A stretch of 53,042 bases of DNA from the NCBI GenBank assembly GCA_017623595.1, contig JAGAOU010000121.1, positions 1 to 53,042 on the forward strand. The letters are read 5' to 3'. Numbering within the stretch: the stretch's first letter is position 1; every line of letters begins with the position of its first letter. The translations under genes were made by a program, and so were the position numbers. This stretch comes from Clostridia bacterium. Its GTDB lineage: Bacteria; Bacillota; Clostridia; Oscillospirales; UBA644. The notes beneath the pieces are model-generated. The model saw only the letters and a program-made list of their open reading frames with translations, did no database searches and had not been told where the DNA came from. Of the stretch, positions 16,657 through 25,280 are shown piece by piece.

Positions 16657-17958
16657 ATGTCGATGCATTCCGTGTCCTTGATTCGGGATAAGTGCAAAGG
16701 CTGTACCGCTTGCTTGAAGCGGTGCCCCACCGAAGCGATCCGGATTCGGGACGGCCATGCCGTCATTCGTTCCGAACGCTGTATCGATTGCGGTGAATGT
16801 ATCCGAGTTTGTCCTCATAAAGCCAAGAAGGCTACCTACGACGACTTTTCTGCCCTGGACCGCTTCCGTTGGAAGATCGCTCTTCCCGCCCCTGCGTTGT
16901 ACGGTCAGTTCGATAATCTGGAAGATGTGGATTATGTTCTGACAGGTCTTCTCGGGTGTGGGTTTGACGATGTCTACGAGGTTGCCCGTGCGGCGGAACT
17001 GATTTCCGAATATACTCGTTGCTATTTGCGTCGTTCCGATATTCCGAAGCCTGTGATCTCTTCTGCCTGTCCTGCCATTGTTCGCATGATCGCAGCCCGC
17101 TTTCCCACCCTTTGTCAGAATGTGATGCCCCTGCTCCCTCCCGTGGAGTTGGCAGCGCGCCTGGCACGGGAAGAAGCAAAGAAGAATCATCCCGAGCTTA
17201 CGGATGATCAGATTGGTGTATTCTTTATTTCCCCCTGCCCCGCAAAGGTCAGTTATGTGAAGAATCCCATCGGTGTGGAAAAGAGTGCCATTGACGGAAC
17301 TCTGGCCATGAGCGATGTTTATTTCCGTTTGGTCCCGGTGATGAACAAGATCACCACTCCCATCTCCCTCTCCCGTACCGGGTTGATCGGAATCAGTTGG
17401 GCGGGCTCCGGCGGAGAATCTTCCGCACTGTTCAATGACAAGTATCTTGCCGCCGACGGCATGGAGAATGTCATTAAGGTGCTGGATGAGATCGACAACG
17501 GCAATATCTCGGGATTGGAATTCGTGGAGCTGAATGCCTGCAGCGGTGGTTGCGTGGGCGGAGCTCTCACCGTCGTCAATCCTTATATCTCAAAAGCACG
17601 GTTGCAGTCTCTGCGCAGATATCTGCCCGTGTCACAGAATCGGGTGGCTTCCGCTTTGAAGCCGGATTCCGTTGAAATCCCCCCCGATTATCTCTGGAAT
17701 GTACCATTAAAATATACGCCCATTTTGCAGTTGGATCAAGACATCTCCGCAGCCATGCGAAAAATGTCCGAAATTCAGCGAATCCGGGGGCGGTTGCCCG
17801 ACCTGGATTGCGGTGCCTGCGGCGCCCCAACCTGCCTTGCAATGGCGGAGGATGTGGCCTGCGGCGAAGCGGAGGAATCCGACTGCATTATGAAATGGAA
17901 GGACGTGCTTCGTAAGGTCGATCCTGCCGTCCGACCGAAAGGAGACGAACCGAAATGA
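16657..17958 (+). CDS. HydS-like (putative sensory) [FeFe] hydrogenase with C-terminal Fe-S domain
   Basis: 433 residues. Two [4Fe-4S] ferredoxin motifs lie at the N-terminus (Cys13/16/19/23 and Cys42/45/48/52). The H-cluster domain follows, with ligands Cys138 (SSACPA), Cys194 (SPCPAK), Cys295 and Cys299 (NACSGGC). A C-terminal cluster motif uses Cys385/388/393 (CGACGAPTC) and Cys410. Ala137 stands where catalytic hydrogenases have the proton-transfer cysteine, a substitution known in sensory group C/D enzymes. It therefore probably senses H2 or redox state with low turnover. AAAGGAGG precedes the start; a 4-base overlap couples it to the next gene. It is not the catalytic subunit, which is HydA at 21819. 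Confidence 0.87.
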   Translation: MSMHSVSLIRDKCKGCTACLKRCPTEAIRIRDGHAVIRSERCIDCGECIRVCPHKAKKATYDDFSALDRFRWKIALPAPALYGQFDNLEDVDYVLTGLLGCGFDDVYEVARAAELISEYTRCYLRRSDIPKPVISSACPAIVRMIAARFPTLCQNVMPLLPPVELAARLAREEAKKNHPELTDDQIGVFFISPCPAKVSYVKNPIGVEKSAIDGTLAMSDVYFRLVPVMNKITTPISLSRTGLIGISWAGSGGESSALFNDKYLAADGMENVIKVLDEIDNGNISGLEFVELNACSGGCVGGALTVVNPYISKARLQSLRRYLPVSQNRVASALKPDSVEIPPDYLWNVPLKYTPILQLDQDISAAMRKMSEIQRIRGRLPDLDCGACGAPTCLAMAEDVACGEAEESDCIMKWKDVLRKVDPAVRPKGDEPK

Positions 17959-18287
17959 CAGCAAAGGAACTGCGTGAAGCCCTTGCGCTTCAAGTCCTTT
18001 CCGAGCCCGATCCCGACCGTACCGTTACCGGCGGTTATGCGGGGGATCTTCTCAGCTGGGTCATGGGGCGTGCACAGAGCGGCGACGCCTGGGTTACCAT
18101 TATGACCAATCGGAACATCCTTGCCGTGGCGGCGCTGGCGGATACCGCCTGTGTTATCGTGGCTGAGGATTCCGTCGTGGAAGCGGACGTGACCGCTTTG
18201 GCCGTGGAAAAAGGGTTGAATCTCTATCGCAGCTCCCTTACGGGGTTTGACCTCTGCTGCCGCATCGGATCTCTGTTGGGCGTATGA
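17955..18287 (+). CDS. DRTGG-domain protein, second copy in the hydrogenase operon
   Basis: 110 residues, a single DRTGG-type domain: MTAKELREALALQVL at the N-terminus, GGYAGDLLSWVMGRAQSG, and TACVIVAEDSVVEADVTALA. It is more diverged from the copy at 15830 than a recent duplicate would be. It overlaps both neighbours by four bases (ATGA), so it is translated in step with the HydS-like protein and the PHP protein. No enzyme activity can be assigned; nucleotide or small-molecule sensing is a guess. Confidence 0.82.
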   Translation: MTAKELREALALQVLSEPDPDRTVTGGYAGDLLSWVMGRAQSGDAWVTIMTNRNILAVAALADTACVIVAEDSVVEADVTALAVEKGLNLYRSSLTGFDLCCRIGSLLGV

Positions 18288-19012
18288 GCCGTTATTATTA
18301 CGATCTTCACATTCACTCCTGCCTCTCCCCCTGTGCGGAGGATGATATGACTCCCGCAAACATCGCCGGGATGGCATCTCTGAAGGGGTTGACCCTTCTT
18401 GCCCTCACCGACCACAACTCCTGCCGCAACTGTCCCGCCTTTTTTGAGGCCTGCAAGGCCTTCGGAATTGTGCCTGTTCCCGGCATGGAGCTGACCACTG
18501 CGGAGGACATTCATCTTGTGGTTCTGTTTCCCACGTTGGAGCAGGCGATGAACTTCGACCGTGAGATCCACCGCCGTATCATCCCGGTGCAAAATCGCCC
18601 CGAGATCTTCGGCAATCAACGGATTGTGGACTGCGACGACAATATTCTCGAAATTGAGGATACCCTGCTCATCAACGCCACCGATCTGGATGTGGATTCC
18701 GCTCTGGCCCTGGTTCGCCGCTACGGAGGCGCCGTTTACCCCGCTCATATCGATCGCCCTTCCAACGGAATGATCGCCATCCTCGGTACCGTTCCTGCGG
18801 AATACGGGTTTCCCTGTGTGGAGTTCAACGATTTTGAGCATCGGGAAAGGATTCTTGCGGAGCATGTGCTGACCCACTGCACCACCCTGTGCAGCTCCGA
18901 TGCCCACGATCTGGGTAGAATCAACGAGGCGGAGCATTTTATCGATCTGGAGGATGAGCCCTATTCATCCGCGTTGGTACGACAGCGGTTGATAGAGTTC
19001 CTGACACGATGA
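18284..19012 (+). CDS. PHP-domain metal-dependent phosphoesterase-like protein
   Basis: 242 residues with the PHP fold: metal-binding DLHIHSCLSPCAEDDM at residues 6-21, ALTDHNSCRNC near 45, PVPGMELTT, the AHIDRPSNGM histidine in the centre and SSDAHDLGR near the end. All usual metal ligands appear present. It is short compared with PolX or histidinol phosphatase and may act on a nucleotide or phosphoprotein. It overlaps the DRTGG gene upstream and the GHKL ATPase gene downstream by four bases each, so it belongs to the same regulatory cassette within the hydrogenase operon. Confidence 0.88.
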   Translation: MSRYYYDLHIHSCLSPCAEDDMTPANIAGMASLKGLTLLALTDHNSCRNCPAFFEACKAFGIVPVPGMELTTAEDIHLVVLFPTLEQAMNFDREIHRRIIPVQNRPEIFGNQRIVDCDDNILEIEDTLLINATDLDVDSALALVRRYGGAVYPAHIDRPSNGMIAILGTVPAEYGFPCVEFNDFEHRERILAEHVLTHCTTLCSSDAHDLGRINEAEHFIDLEDEPYSSALVRQRLIEFLTR

Positions 19013-19569
19013 AAGAATTGTCCCTGAATATTCTCGATATTGCGCAGAACTCGGTTTCTGCCGGTGCGAAAAACATTCGGATCCTGCTCGACGAAGATGC
19101 CCAAGGGATTTTGACCTTGTCCATCGAAGATGACGGGAAGGGAATGTCCCCCGAAATGGTGCGCACCGTCACCGACCCCTTCTGCACCACCCGTACCACC
19201 CGTAAGGTTGGCATGGGAATCCCCCTGCTGAAGCTGGCAAGCGAGCAGGCCAACGGGAGCCTGACCATTCATTCGGTCTCCCGGGAAGCCGATCCCGACC
19301 GTTGCGGTACAACGGTGAAAGCCACCTTCGATACGAACAGCATTGATTTCACCCCCTTGGGGGATGTGGTCGATTCGCTGATCGTGCTGATTCAGGGGCA
19401 TCCGGAGATAGATTACCTCTTTCTCCACACCACCCCCTCGGGAGAAGCCCGTCTCGATACAAAAGAGCTGCGGGAAGTCCTCGGGGAGGAGATCTCCCTC
19501 GGCGAATTTGAGATCCTGGAATGGATCCGCGGTTCTCTGGAGGAGCAATACCAAGCATTAAAAAAATGA
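19009..19569 (+). CDS. GHKL ATPase (sensor-kinase-like ATP-binding protein)
   Basis: 186 residues, again an isolated Bergerat-fold domain: LNILDIAQNSVSAGAKNI as the N box, EDDGKGMSPEMV as G1, and RKVGMGIPLLKLASEQANG as G2. No phospho-acceptor or transmembrane segment is visible. The region after residue 110 (VDSLIVLIQGHPEIDYLFL) is an extra domain. It overlaps the PHP gene by four bases, and a 27-base gap leads to the ferredoxin-like gene. It is probably the second signalling ATPase of the hydrogenase cassette. Confidence 0.85.
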   Translation: MKELSLNILDIAQNSVSAGAKNIRILLDEDAQGILTLSIEDDGKGMSPEMVRTVTDPFCTTRTTRKVGMGIPLLKLASEQANGSLTIHSVSREADPDRCGTTVKATFDTNSIDFTPLGDVVDSLIVLIQGHPEIDYLFLHTTPSGEARLDTKELREVLGEEISLGEFEILEWIRGSLEEQYQALKK

Positions 19570-19596
19570 ATCATATAAAAATGGAGGCGTAAATTC

Positions 19597-19962
19597 ATGA
19601 AAACTCTCGCGGAACTTGAAGCCATCAGAGAACGGATGAGAGGGAAGGTTGCTGTTCGTGAAACTTCCGACAACACCACCCGTATTGTCGTCGGTATGGC
19701 CACCTGCGGTATTGCTGCCGGTGCCCGTCCCGTCCTGAACACCATTGTGGAGGAAGTCTCGAATATGGGTCTTTCCGAAACCGTCACCGTCACCCAGACC
19801 GGTTGCATCGGCCTTTGCCAGTATGAACCCATCGTCGAAGTGTACCAGACCGGGAAGGAAAAAGTAACCTACGTCAAGATGGATTCCGAAAAGGCCAAGA
19901 AGGTCCTGGAAGAACACATCAAGGGTGGTAAGGTTGTTACCGATTACACCATTAAACTGTAA
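19597..19962 (+). CDS. Thioredoxin-like [2Fe-2S] ferredoxin
   Basis: 121 residues. MATCGIAAGARPV supplies the first ligands and TGCIGLCQYEP the second pair, the pattern of thioredoxin-like [2Fe-2S] proteins such as the N-terminal module of HydB. An N-terminal helix (LAELEAIRERMRGK) precedes it. It may deliver electrons between NADH:HydB and other partners. The gene follows GGAGGCGTAAATTC and is separated from hydB by 18 bases. Similar small genes accompany hydB and hydA in many Clostridia. Confidence 0.88.
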   Translation: MKTLAELEAIRERMRGKVAVRETSDNTTRIVVGMATCGIAAGARPVLNTIVEEVSNMGLSETVTVTQTGCIGLCQYEPIVEVYQTGKEKVTYVKMDSEKAKKVLEEHIKGGKVVTDYTIKL

Positions 19963-19980
19963 TAAGGAGGAAAGAACACT

Positions 19981-21804
19981 ATGATTCGCTCTCATGTTTT
20001 GATTTGCGGCGGTACCGGTTGTACATCCTCCGGCAGTGCCCGTCTGCATACGAGACTGGAAGAAGAAATTAAGGCTAAGGGCCTGGAAAACGAAGTTAAG
20101 GTCGTTCAGACCGGTTGCTTCGGTCTTTGTGCTCTCGGTCCCATCATGATCGTTTATCCCGACGGCACCTTCTACAGCATGGTCAAGGAAGAAGACCTGG
20201 CTGAAATTGTAGAAGAACACCTGCTGAAGGGTCGTCCCGTAGACCGTTTGGTTTACAAGGATAAGGCTGAAGAAGCTCCCGCTGCGGAAGAAGAGACCTA
20301 TTCTCTGAACGATACCGCTTTCTACAAGAAGCAGATGCGTGTCGCTCTTCGTAACTGCGGCGTTATCGATCCCGAAATCATCGACGAATACATCGCCATG
20401 GACGGTTACAAGGCTCTGGGTAAGGTCCTGACCGAAATGACCCCCGAGGATGTTATTCAGACCATGCTGGACTCCGGTCTTCGCGGCCGCGGCGGCGCAG
20501 GCTTCCCCACCGGTATGAAGTGGAAGTTCGCCCGTGCTTCCGTTTCCGATAAGAAGTTCGTTTGCTGTAACGCCGACGAAGGTGACCCCGGTGCATTTAT
20601 GGACCGTTCCGTTCTGGAAGGTGACCCCCATGCCGTCATCGAGGCTATGGCTATCGCTGCTTATGCCATTGGGGCCGATCAGGGTTATGTGTACATCCGT
20701 GCCGAATACCCCATCGCCGTTAAGCGTCTTTCTATCGCTATTCAGCAGGCTCGCGAATACGGTCTGTTGGGTAAGGATATCTTTGGTACCGGCTTTAACT
20801 TTGATCTGGACATCCGTCTGGGCGCAGGTGCCTTCGTCTGCGGTGAGGAAACCGCTCTGATGACCTCCATTGAAGGTAAGCGCGGTGAGCCCCGTCCCCG
20901 TCCTCCCTTCCCCGCAGTCAAGGGTCTGTTCGCTCAACCCACCGTGCTGAACAACGTGGAAACCTACGCCAACATTCCTCAGATCATTCTGAAGGGTGTG
21001 GATTGGTTCCGTTCCATCGGTACGGAAAAGAGCAAGGGCACCAAGGTCTTCGCTCTGGGCGGAAAGATCACCAACACCGGTCTGGTTGAGGTTCCCATGG
21101 GTACTCCCCTGCGGACCATCATCGAGGAAATCGGCGGCGGTATCCCCAACGGCAAGAAGTTCAAGGCGGCTCAGACCGGCGGTCCTTCCGGCGGTTGTAT
21201 CCCCGTAGAGCATCTGGACGTTCCCATCGATTACGATAACTTGATTGCCATCGGCTCCATGATGGGCTCCGGCGGATTGATCGTTATGGACGAAGACAAC
21301 TGTATGGTTGACATCGCCAAATTCTTCCTGGAATTCACCGTGGATGAATCCTGCGGTAAATGTACTCCCTGCCGGATCGGTACCCGCCGTCTTCTGGAAA
21401 TGCTGACCAAGATCACCGACGGCAAGGCAACGCTGGAAGATCTGGACAAGATGGAAGAGCTGTGCCATTATATTAAGGAAAACTCTCTGTGCGGTCTCGG
21501 TCAGACGGCGCCTAACCCCGTTCTTTCCACCCTGCAGTATTTCCGTGATGAATACGTCGCCCACATCGTTGACAAGACCTGTCCCGCCGGCGTTTGTAAG
21601 AACCTGCTGAAATACAGCGTCGTTTCCGACAAGTGCTTCGGCTGCGGTATGTGTATGCGCGCCTGCCCCGCCTCTGCCATTTACGTTACCGATTACACGG
21701 CTCCCGGCAAGAAGAAGCCCGCCGTTGCCATCGATACCGATAAGTGCGTGAAGTGCGGCGCTTGTATCGGAACCTGTAAGTTCAACGCCATCATTAAGAA
21801 ATAA
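19981..21804 (+). CDS. hydB: HydB, NuoF-like NADH/FMN subunit of bifurcating [FeFe] hydrogenase
   Basis: 607 residues. Order of domains: N-terminal thioredoxin-like [2Fe-2S] module (1-90, TGCFGLCALGPIM), NuoF FMN/NADH domain (GLRGRGGAGFPTGMKWKFA near 165, CNADEGDPGAFMDR), SLBB domain, the [4Fe-4S] domain ESCGKCTPCRIGTRRLLEM, and a C-terminal two-cluster ferredoxin (CFGCGMCMRACPAS, CVKCGACIGTCKFN). The enzyme's FMN is thought to be the bifurcating site, splitting electrons between NAD and ferredoxin. Codons here are strongly biased, as expected for abundant protein. It begins 18 bases after the ferredoxin gene and ends 14 bases before hydA. Confidence 0.96.
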   Translation: MIRSHVLICGGTGCTSSGSARLHTRLEEEIKAKGLENEVKVVQTGCFGLCALGPIMIVYPDGTFYSMVKEEDLAEIVEEHLLKGRPVDRLVYKDKAEEAPAAEEETYSLNDTAFYKKQMRVALRNCGVIDPEIIDEYIAMDGYKALGKVLTEMTPEDVIQTMLDSGLRGRGGAGFPTGMKWKFARASVSDKKFVCCNADEGDPGAFMDRSVLEGDPHAVIEAMAIAAYAIGADQGYVYIRAEYPIAVKRLSIAIQQAREYGLLGKDIFGTGFNFDLDIRLGAGAFVCGEETALMTSIEGKRGEPRPRPPFPAVKGLFAQPTVLNNVETYANIPQIILKGVDWFRSIGTEKSKGTKVFALGGKITNTGLVEVPMGTPLRTIIEEIGGGIPNGKKFKAAQTGGPSGGCIPVEHLDVPIDYDNLIAIGSMMGSGGLIVMDEDNCMVDIAKFFLEFTVDESCGKCTPCRIGTRRLLEMLTKITDGKATLEDLDKMEELCHYIKENSLCGLGQTAPNPVLSTLQYFRDEYVAHIVDKTCPAGVCKNLLKYSVVSDKCFGCGMCMRACPASAIYVTDYTAPGKKKPAVAIDTDKCVKCGACIGTCKFNAIIKK

Positions 21805-21818
21805 GGAGGATTGTGGAA

Positions 21819-23558
21819 ATGGCTGACGTAAATCTGAAAATTAACGGCATCCCCGTAACCGTTCCTGCCGGAACGACCATTCTCGATGCCGCCAACAAAG
21901 CCGGTGTCCGTATTCCGACCCTGTGCTTTTTGAAAGATATCAATGCAATCGGCGCTTGCCGTATCTGCATCTGCGAAGTCAAAGGCGCCCGCGCCCTGGC
22001 TGCCGCCTGCGTTTATCCCGTAACCGAAGGCATGGAAGTATTTACCGATACTCCCAAGGTCATCGAATCTCGGAAAACCACCCTGGAGCTGATCCTTTCC
22101 AATCACGATATGAAGTGCCTTTCCTGCCCCCGCAGCCAAAACTGCGAGCTGCAGAGACTTGCATTGGAATACGGCGTGGATTGCGATCGCTTCCAAGGGG
22201 TTAAAACTCCTTCCGAATTGGAAGATACCAACCCCTACCTGATCCGCGATAATGGAAAGTGCATCCTTTGCCGCCGTTGTTCCGCCGTCTGCCGTCAGAA
22301 TCAAGGCGTCGGCGTTATCGGTGCAAACGAGCGTGGCTTTAACACCCACATCGGCTGCGCCTTCGATCTGGATCTGAAGGACGTTGCTTGTATCGGATGC
22401 GGTCAGTGTACCGTCGTTTGCCCCACCGCCGCTTTGACCGAAAAGGACGATACCGCGGCTGTCTTTAAGGCAATCGCCGATCCCACCAAGCACGTGGTCG
22501 TTGCTCCTGCTCCCTCCGTCCGCGTTCAGATCGCCGAAGAATTCGGCGAACCCATCGGAACCAACGCCGAAGGAAAGCTGGTTGCTTCTCTCCGCCGTCT
22601 CGGATTCGATTCCGTGGTGGACGTTGACGTTGCCGCCGACGTTACCATTATCGAAGAAGGTACCGAATTCATCAACCGCGTTCAGAAGGGCGGCGCTCTG
22701 CCTCTGATCACCTCCTGCTCTCCCGGTTGGGTCAAGTACTGCGAGCATTACTATCCCGAATTTATTCCCAATCTTTCTTCCTGTAAATCTCCCCAGGGGA
22801 TGTACGGCGCTTTGATGAAGTCCTACTATGCAGAAAAGATGGGCTGGGATCCGAAGGACGTCTTCGTGGTCAGCATTATGCCCTGTACCGCCAAGAAGTT
22901 TGAACGCACCAGAGAAGGCTACAAGGTGGACGGTCTCAACGACATCGACGCTGCTCTCACTACCCGTGAATTGGCGAAGATGATCCGCAAGGTCGGTATC
23001 ATCTGGGAAAAACTCCCCGACGAAGAATTTGATCCTCTGTTCGGTATCGCTACCGGCGCAGGTCACATCTTCGGTGCTTCCGGCGGTGTTATGGAAGCGG
23101 CGCTTCGTACCGTCGTGGAAAAATTGGAAGGCAAGGAATTGGCTTCCGTTGATTTCACCGACGTTCGCGGTATGGAAGGCGTCAAAGAAGCCACCTACAA
23201 CGTTGCCGGTATGGAAGTAAAGGTTGCCGTGGTCAGCGGTACTGCCAACGCAGGCAGATTGCTGGATAAGATCAAGTCCGGAGAAGCGAACTATCACTTC
23301 ATCGAGATCATGGCTTGTCCCGGCGGTTGTGTCAACGGCGGCGGACAGCCCATCCACGATGCTTATACCCGCGCAAACGTGGATATCCGCGGTCTGCGCG
23401 CTGCAGGTCTGTACAATCAGGACGCTGCTTGCTCCCTTCGGAAATCCCACGAGTCTCCCATCGTCAAGGAGTTGTACGCCAACTACCTGGGCGAAGCCGG
23501 CGGTCATAAGGCTCACCACCTGCTCCACACCACCTACGAACCCCGCAAGAAATATTGA
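21819..23558 (+). CDS. hydA: HydA, catalytic subunit of trimeric [FeFe] hydrogenase (group A3 type)
   Basis: 579 residues. [2Fe-2S] domain with Cys36/47/50/64, a His-ligated cluster (His96, Cys100/103/109), two [4Fe-4S] clusters (Cys148/151/154/158 and Cys191/194/197/201), then the H-cluster domain: L1 TSCSPGW at 298, L2 MPCTAKKFE at 354, L3 IMACPGGCVNGGGQP at 497. L1 reads TSCSP rather than TSCCP, a variant I recall from other A3 enzymes. A small C-terminal subunit-like part follows. I chose the ATG at 21819, nine bases after AGGAGG; a GTG at 21813 is too close. It produces or oxidises H2 while exchanging electrons with NADH and ferredoxin. Confidence 0.96.
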   Translation: MADVNLKINGIPVTVPAGTTILDAANKAGVRIPTLCFLKDINAIGACRICICEVKGARALAAACVYPVTEGMEVFTDTPKVIESRKTTLELILSNHDMKCLSCPRSQNCELQRLALEYGVDCDRFQGVKTPSELEDTNPYLIRDNGKCILCRRCSAVCRQNQGVGVIGANERGFNTHIGCAFDLDLKDVACIGCGQCTVVCPTAALTEKDDTAAVFKAIADPTKHVVVAPAPSVRVQIAEEFGEPIGTNAEGKLVASLRRLGFDSVVDVDVAADVTIIEEGTEFINRVQKGGALPLITSCSPGWVKYCEHYYPEFIPNLSSCKSPQGMYGALMKSYYAEKMGWDPKDVFVVSIMPCTAKKFERTREGYKVDGLNDIDAALTTRELAKMIRKVGIIWEKLPDEEFDPLFGIATGAGHIFGASGGVMEAALRTVVEKLEGKELASVDFTDVRGMEGVKEATYNVAGMEVKVAVVSGTANAGRLLDKIKSGEANYHFIEIMACPGGCVNGGGQPIHDAYTRANVDIRGLRAAGLYNQDAACSLRKSHESPIVKELYANYLGEAGGHKAHHLLHTTYEPRKKY

Positions 23559-23573
23559 TTTTAGATCTGTTGC

Positions 23574-23616
23574 AGCACAAAGGACCATCCATTTCGGATG
23601 GTCCTTTGTGCTTTTT
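23574..23616 (+). terminator. Terminator of the hydrogenase operon
   Basis: A perfect 17-bp stem (23574-23590 with 23596-23612), core CAAAGGACCATCC, five-base loop, then TTTT. The next 110 bases to the GH20 stop hold nothing I recognise. Confidence 0.93.
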
Positions 23617-23727
23617 AAGTTAAATTTTGGATTTGAACATTTCAAAACAGAGACGGTATTTTTTTCTGGGGATTGCAGAAACCGATGCGTCTCCGCTGTC
23701 CTTCCGGGGAACCTTCGGGGAATAAAT

Positions 23728-25140
23728 TTAGGGAAGCATCGGAATGACTTGCCGCATGGACCAGCCACAGTCTTCATAGGTTTTTGGTTGCGGTGCTACT
23801 TTTCGAAGAAGGGTTGCCGCTTCCGCTCGAATGAGTGATGAGGAGATGTCCGTCGCCCCTTCCCAAAGTTCTTTTGCTCCCAACAAAAGAAAGGGAAGAC
23901 CTTGGTTTATGGTGTGCCATGTGGTACAGATTGAACCTAAAAGTCCATGTTCCACGGCAGTGCGAATATCGGTCTGAATATTTTTCGGATTGAACCACGG
24001 GCAGGTCAGAACTTCAAATCCTCTTTTTTTCAACTCCAGAGCTGTGAGCATAGAACCTTTCGTAAGGTCGTACTGCCAATCGGCAATAATGATTCTTTTA
24101 TCCAATCCGGACAGAATCTGTTCGGACAATTCGTCGGAGATCAAACTCAGGGAGTAATGACCGTTGTCTGCGGGGAACGCCCCTCTTTTGAAAAGCATAT
24201 CCCCCCAGATGATCGGCTTGATTCCCTCTCGGAGCAGTTCTTCTGCGATTCCGTTAACATACTCTACCAAAGCAGCAATCTTCTCCGAAGAAGTGGTATA
24301 GCCGTGGACTTCGTCACACCCCAGATTGAAGAATTTGCAGTTTCCGCAAAGTTCGATCTGTTCCTTCCGTACCTGACGGAGCAATTTCAACGTTTCGGGG
24401 TTTGTAATATCCCAGGCCCAGCCGTCCCTTTCAAAGAAGGGGGCGCATTCGGGATGTTGATCGAGCGTTACGTGTTTTCCGCTGATGATGCGGCATTGGG
24501 AGGCGTGTCCCAGATGATTGAACATGGGAATGATCTCCATTCCCATCTGCCGGGCTTCTTCAAACAGAGGCAGGATTTGTTCTTTCGTATATGCCCGATC
24601 TTTCCAATGCAGGAAATCGGTGCATTCGTACTTGTACATTCCCCAGAATTCTACCGTAATATGGGTAAATCGCAGAGCACCGCAGAATCGGATGTATTTC
24701 TGCAAGGACTCCAAAGTCGTTTCGGGGAATACGCAGAGGTGGATCATTCGGTAGGCTGCCTTCGGGGCATTGTGAATTTCGGCACAATTCAGGGAAAAAA
24801 TTCCTTTTGCTACGTCTTTTGTTTCAATCCGGTCAAGCATCGTCAGATATCCGTGGAACAGCCCGGCTTGGTTTTTTGCCGAGATGCACACCCCTTCGGG
24901 CGTAATGAGAACGGCGTATTCGTCTTCTGCTTCCAGCGTGGGCTGAGGCGCAGCTCCGATGCGGAAGCACAGATCCTTCCCGGGGGACAGGGTAATCGTA
25001 CTTCTGTGAAGACAGAATCCGGTCCAAAAGTATTCCGCAATGGTACTGCAGAGAAACGGGTGGGCTGTGGCGGAAACGTCGGTACCGAAGAAAAATGCTT
25101 CTTCCCGGAGTTCCGTACGGGATGCTTCAATTAATTTCAT
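23728..25140 (-). CDS. Glycoside hydrolase family 20 (beta-N-acetylhexosaminidase-like)
   Basis: 470 residues. An N-terminal GH20b-like domain (1-120) precedes the TIM barrel. The catalytic Asp-Glu pair is in FNLGCDEVHG, preceded by FNHLGHASQC and followed by IIWGDML and IADWQYD, matching GH20 and related exo-hexosaminidases that remove terminal GlcNAc or GalNAc by substrate-assisted catalysis. No signal peptide is visible, so it would act on imported oligosaccharides. It is shorter than many secreted GH20 enzymes. A divergent AraC regulator at 25281 probably controls it. Exact sugar specificity cannot be read. Confidence 0.85.
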   Translation of the reverse strand: MKLIEASRTELREEAFFFGTDVSATAHPFLCSTIAEYFWTGFCLHRSTITLSPGKDLCFRIGAAPQPTLEAEDEYAVLITPEGVCISAKNQAGLFHGYLTMLDRIETKDVAKGIFSLNCAEIHNAPKAAYRMIHLCVFPETTLESLQKYIRFCGALRFTHITVEFWGMYKYECTDFLHWKDRAYTKEQILPLFEEARQMGMEIIPMFNHLGHASQCRIISGKHVTLDQHPECAPFFERDGWAWDITNPETLKLLRQVRKEQIELCGNCKFFNLGCDEVHGYTTSSEKIAALVEYVNGIAEELLREGIKPIIWGDMLFKRGAFPADNGHYSLSLISDELSEQILSGLDKRIIIADWQYDLTKGSMLTALELKKRGFEVLTCPWFNPKNIQTDIRTAVEHGLLGSICTTWHTINQGLPFLLLGAKELWEGATDISSSLIRAEAATLLRKVAPQPKTYEDCGWSMRQVIPMLP

Positions 25141-25171
25141 AAAAAGGTTCCTCTTTCGGCTTTTTTCTTTT

Positions 25172-25200
25172 ATTATACAATGTTTCGACGGGAATGAAAA
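25172..25200 (-). promoter_or_regulatory. Probable promoter of the GH20 gene
   Basis: TATAAT on the minus strand (25172-25177) with only a poor -35 element (TTTTCA-like, about 25195-25200). A weak -35 fits activator-dependent expression, perhaps by the divergent AraC protein (inference). Confidence 0.5.
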
Positions 25201-25235
25201 CTAACAAAACGGATAAGATGGTGGATTTTTCGCAC

Positions 25236-25264
25236 TTGACAAATTGGGAGACCTGTGATATACT
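25236..25264 (+). promoter_or_regulatory. Promoter of the first AraC regulator
   Basis: Consensus TTGACA (25236-25241) and TATACT (25259-25264), spacer 17, extended -10 TG. It lies within the longest open frame of the regulator, so translation must start downstream, at 25281. Confidence 0.85.
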
Positions 25265-25280
25265 GAACCGGGGTGATAGT

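Noticed and set aside
19558-21564. Long minus-strand open frames opposite hydB (and 21693-23777 opposite hydA)
   Set aside because: They are shadows caused by strong codon bias in the real genes and match no family.
25194-25280. Earlier start of the first AraC regulator
   Set aside because: The consensus promoter at 25236-25264 lies inside this stretch, so it would be upstream of the transcript start.
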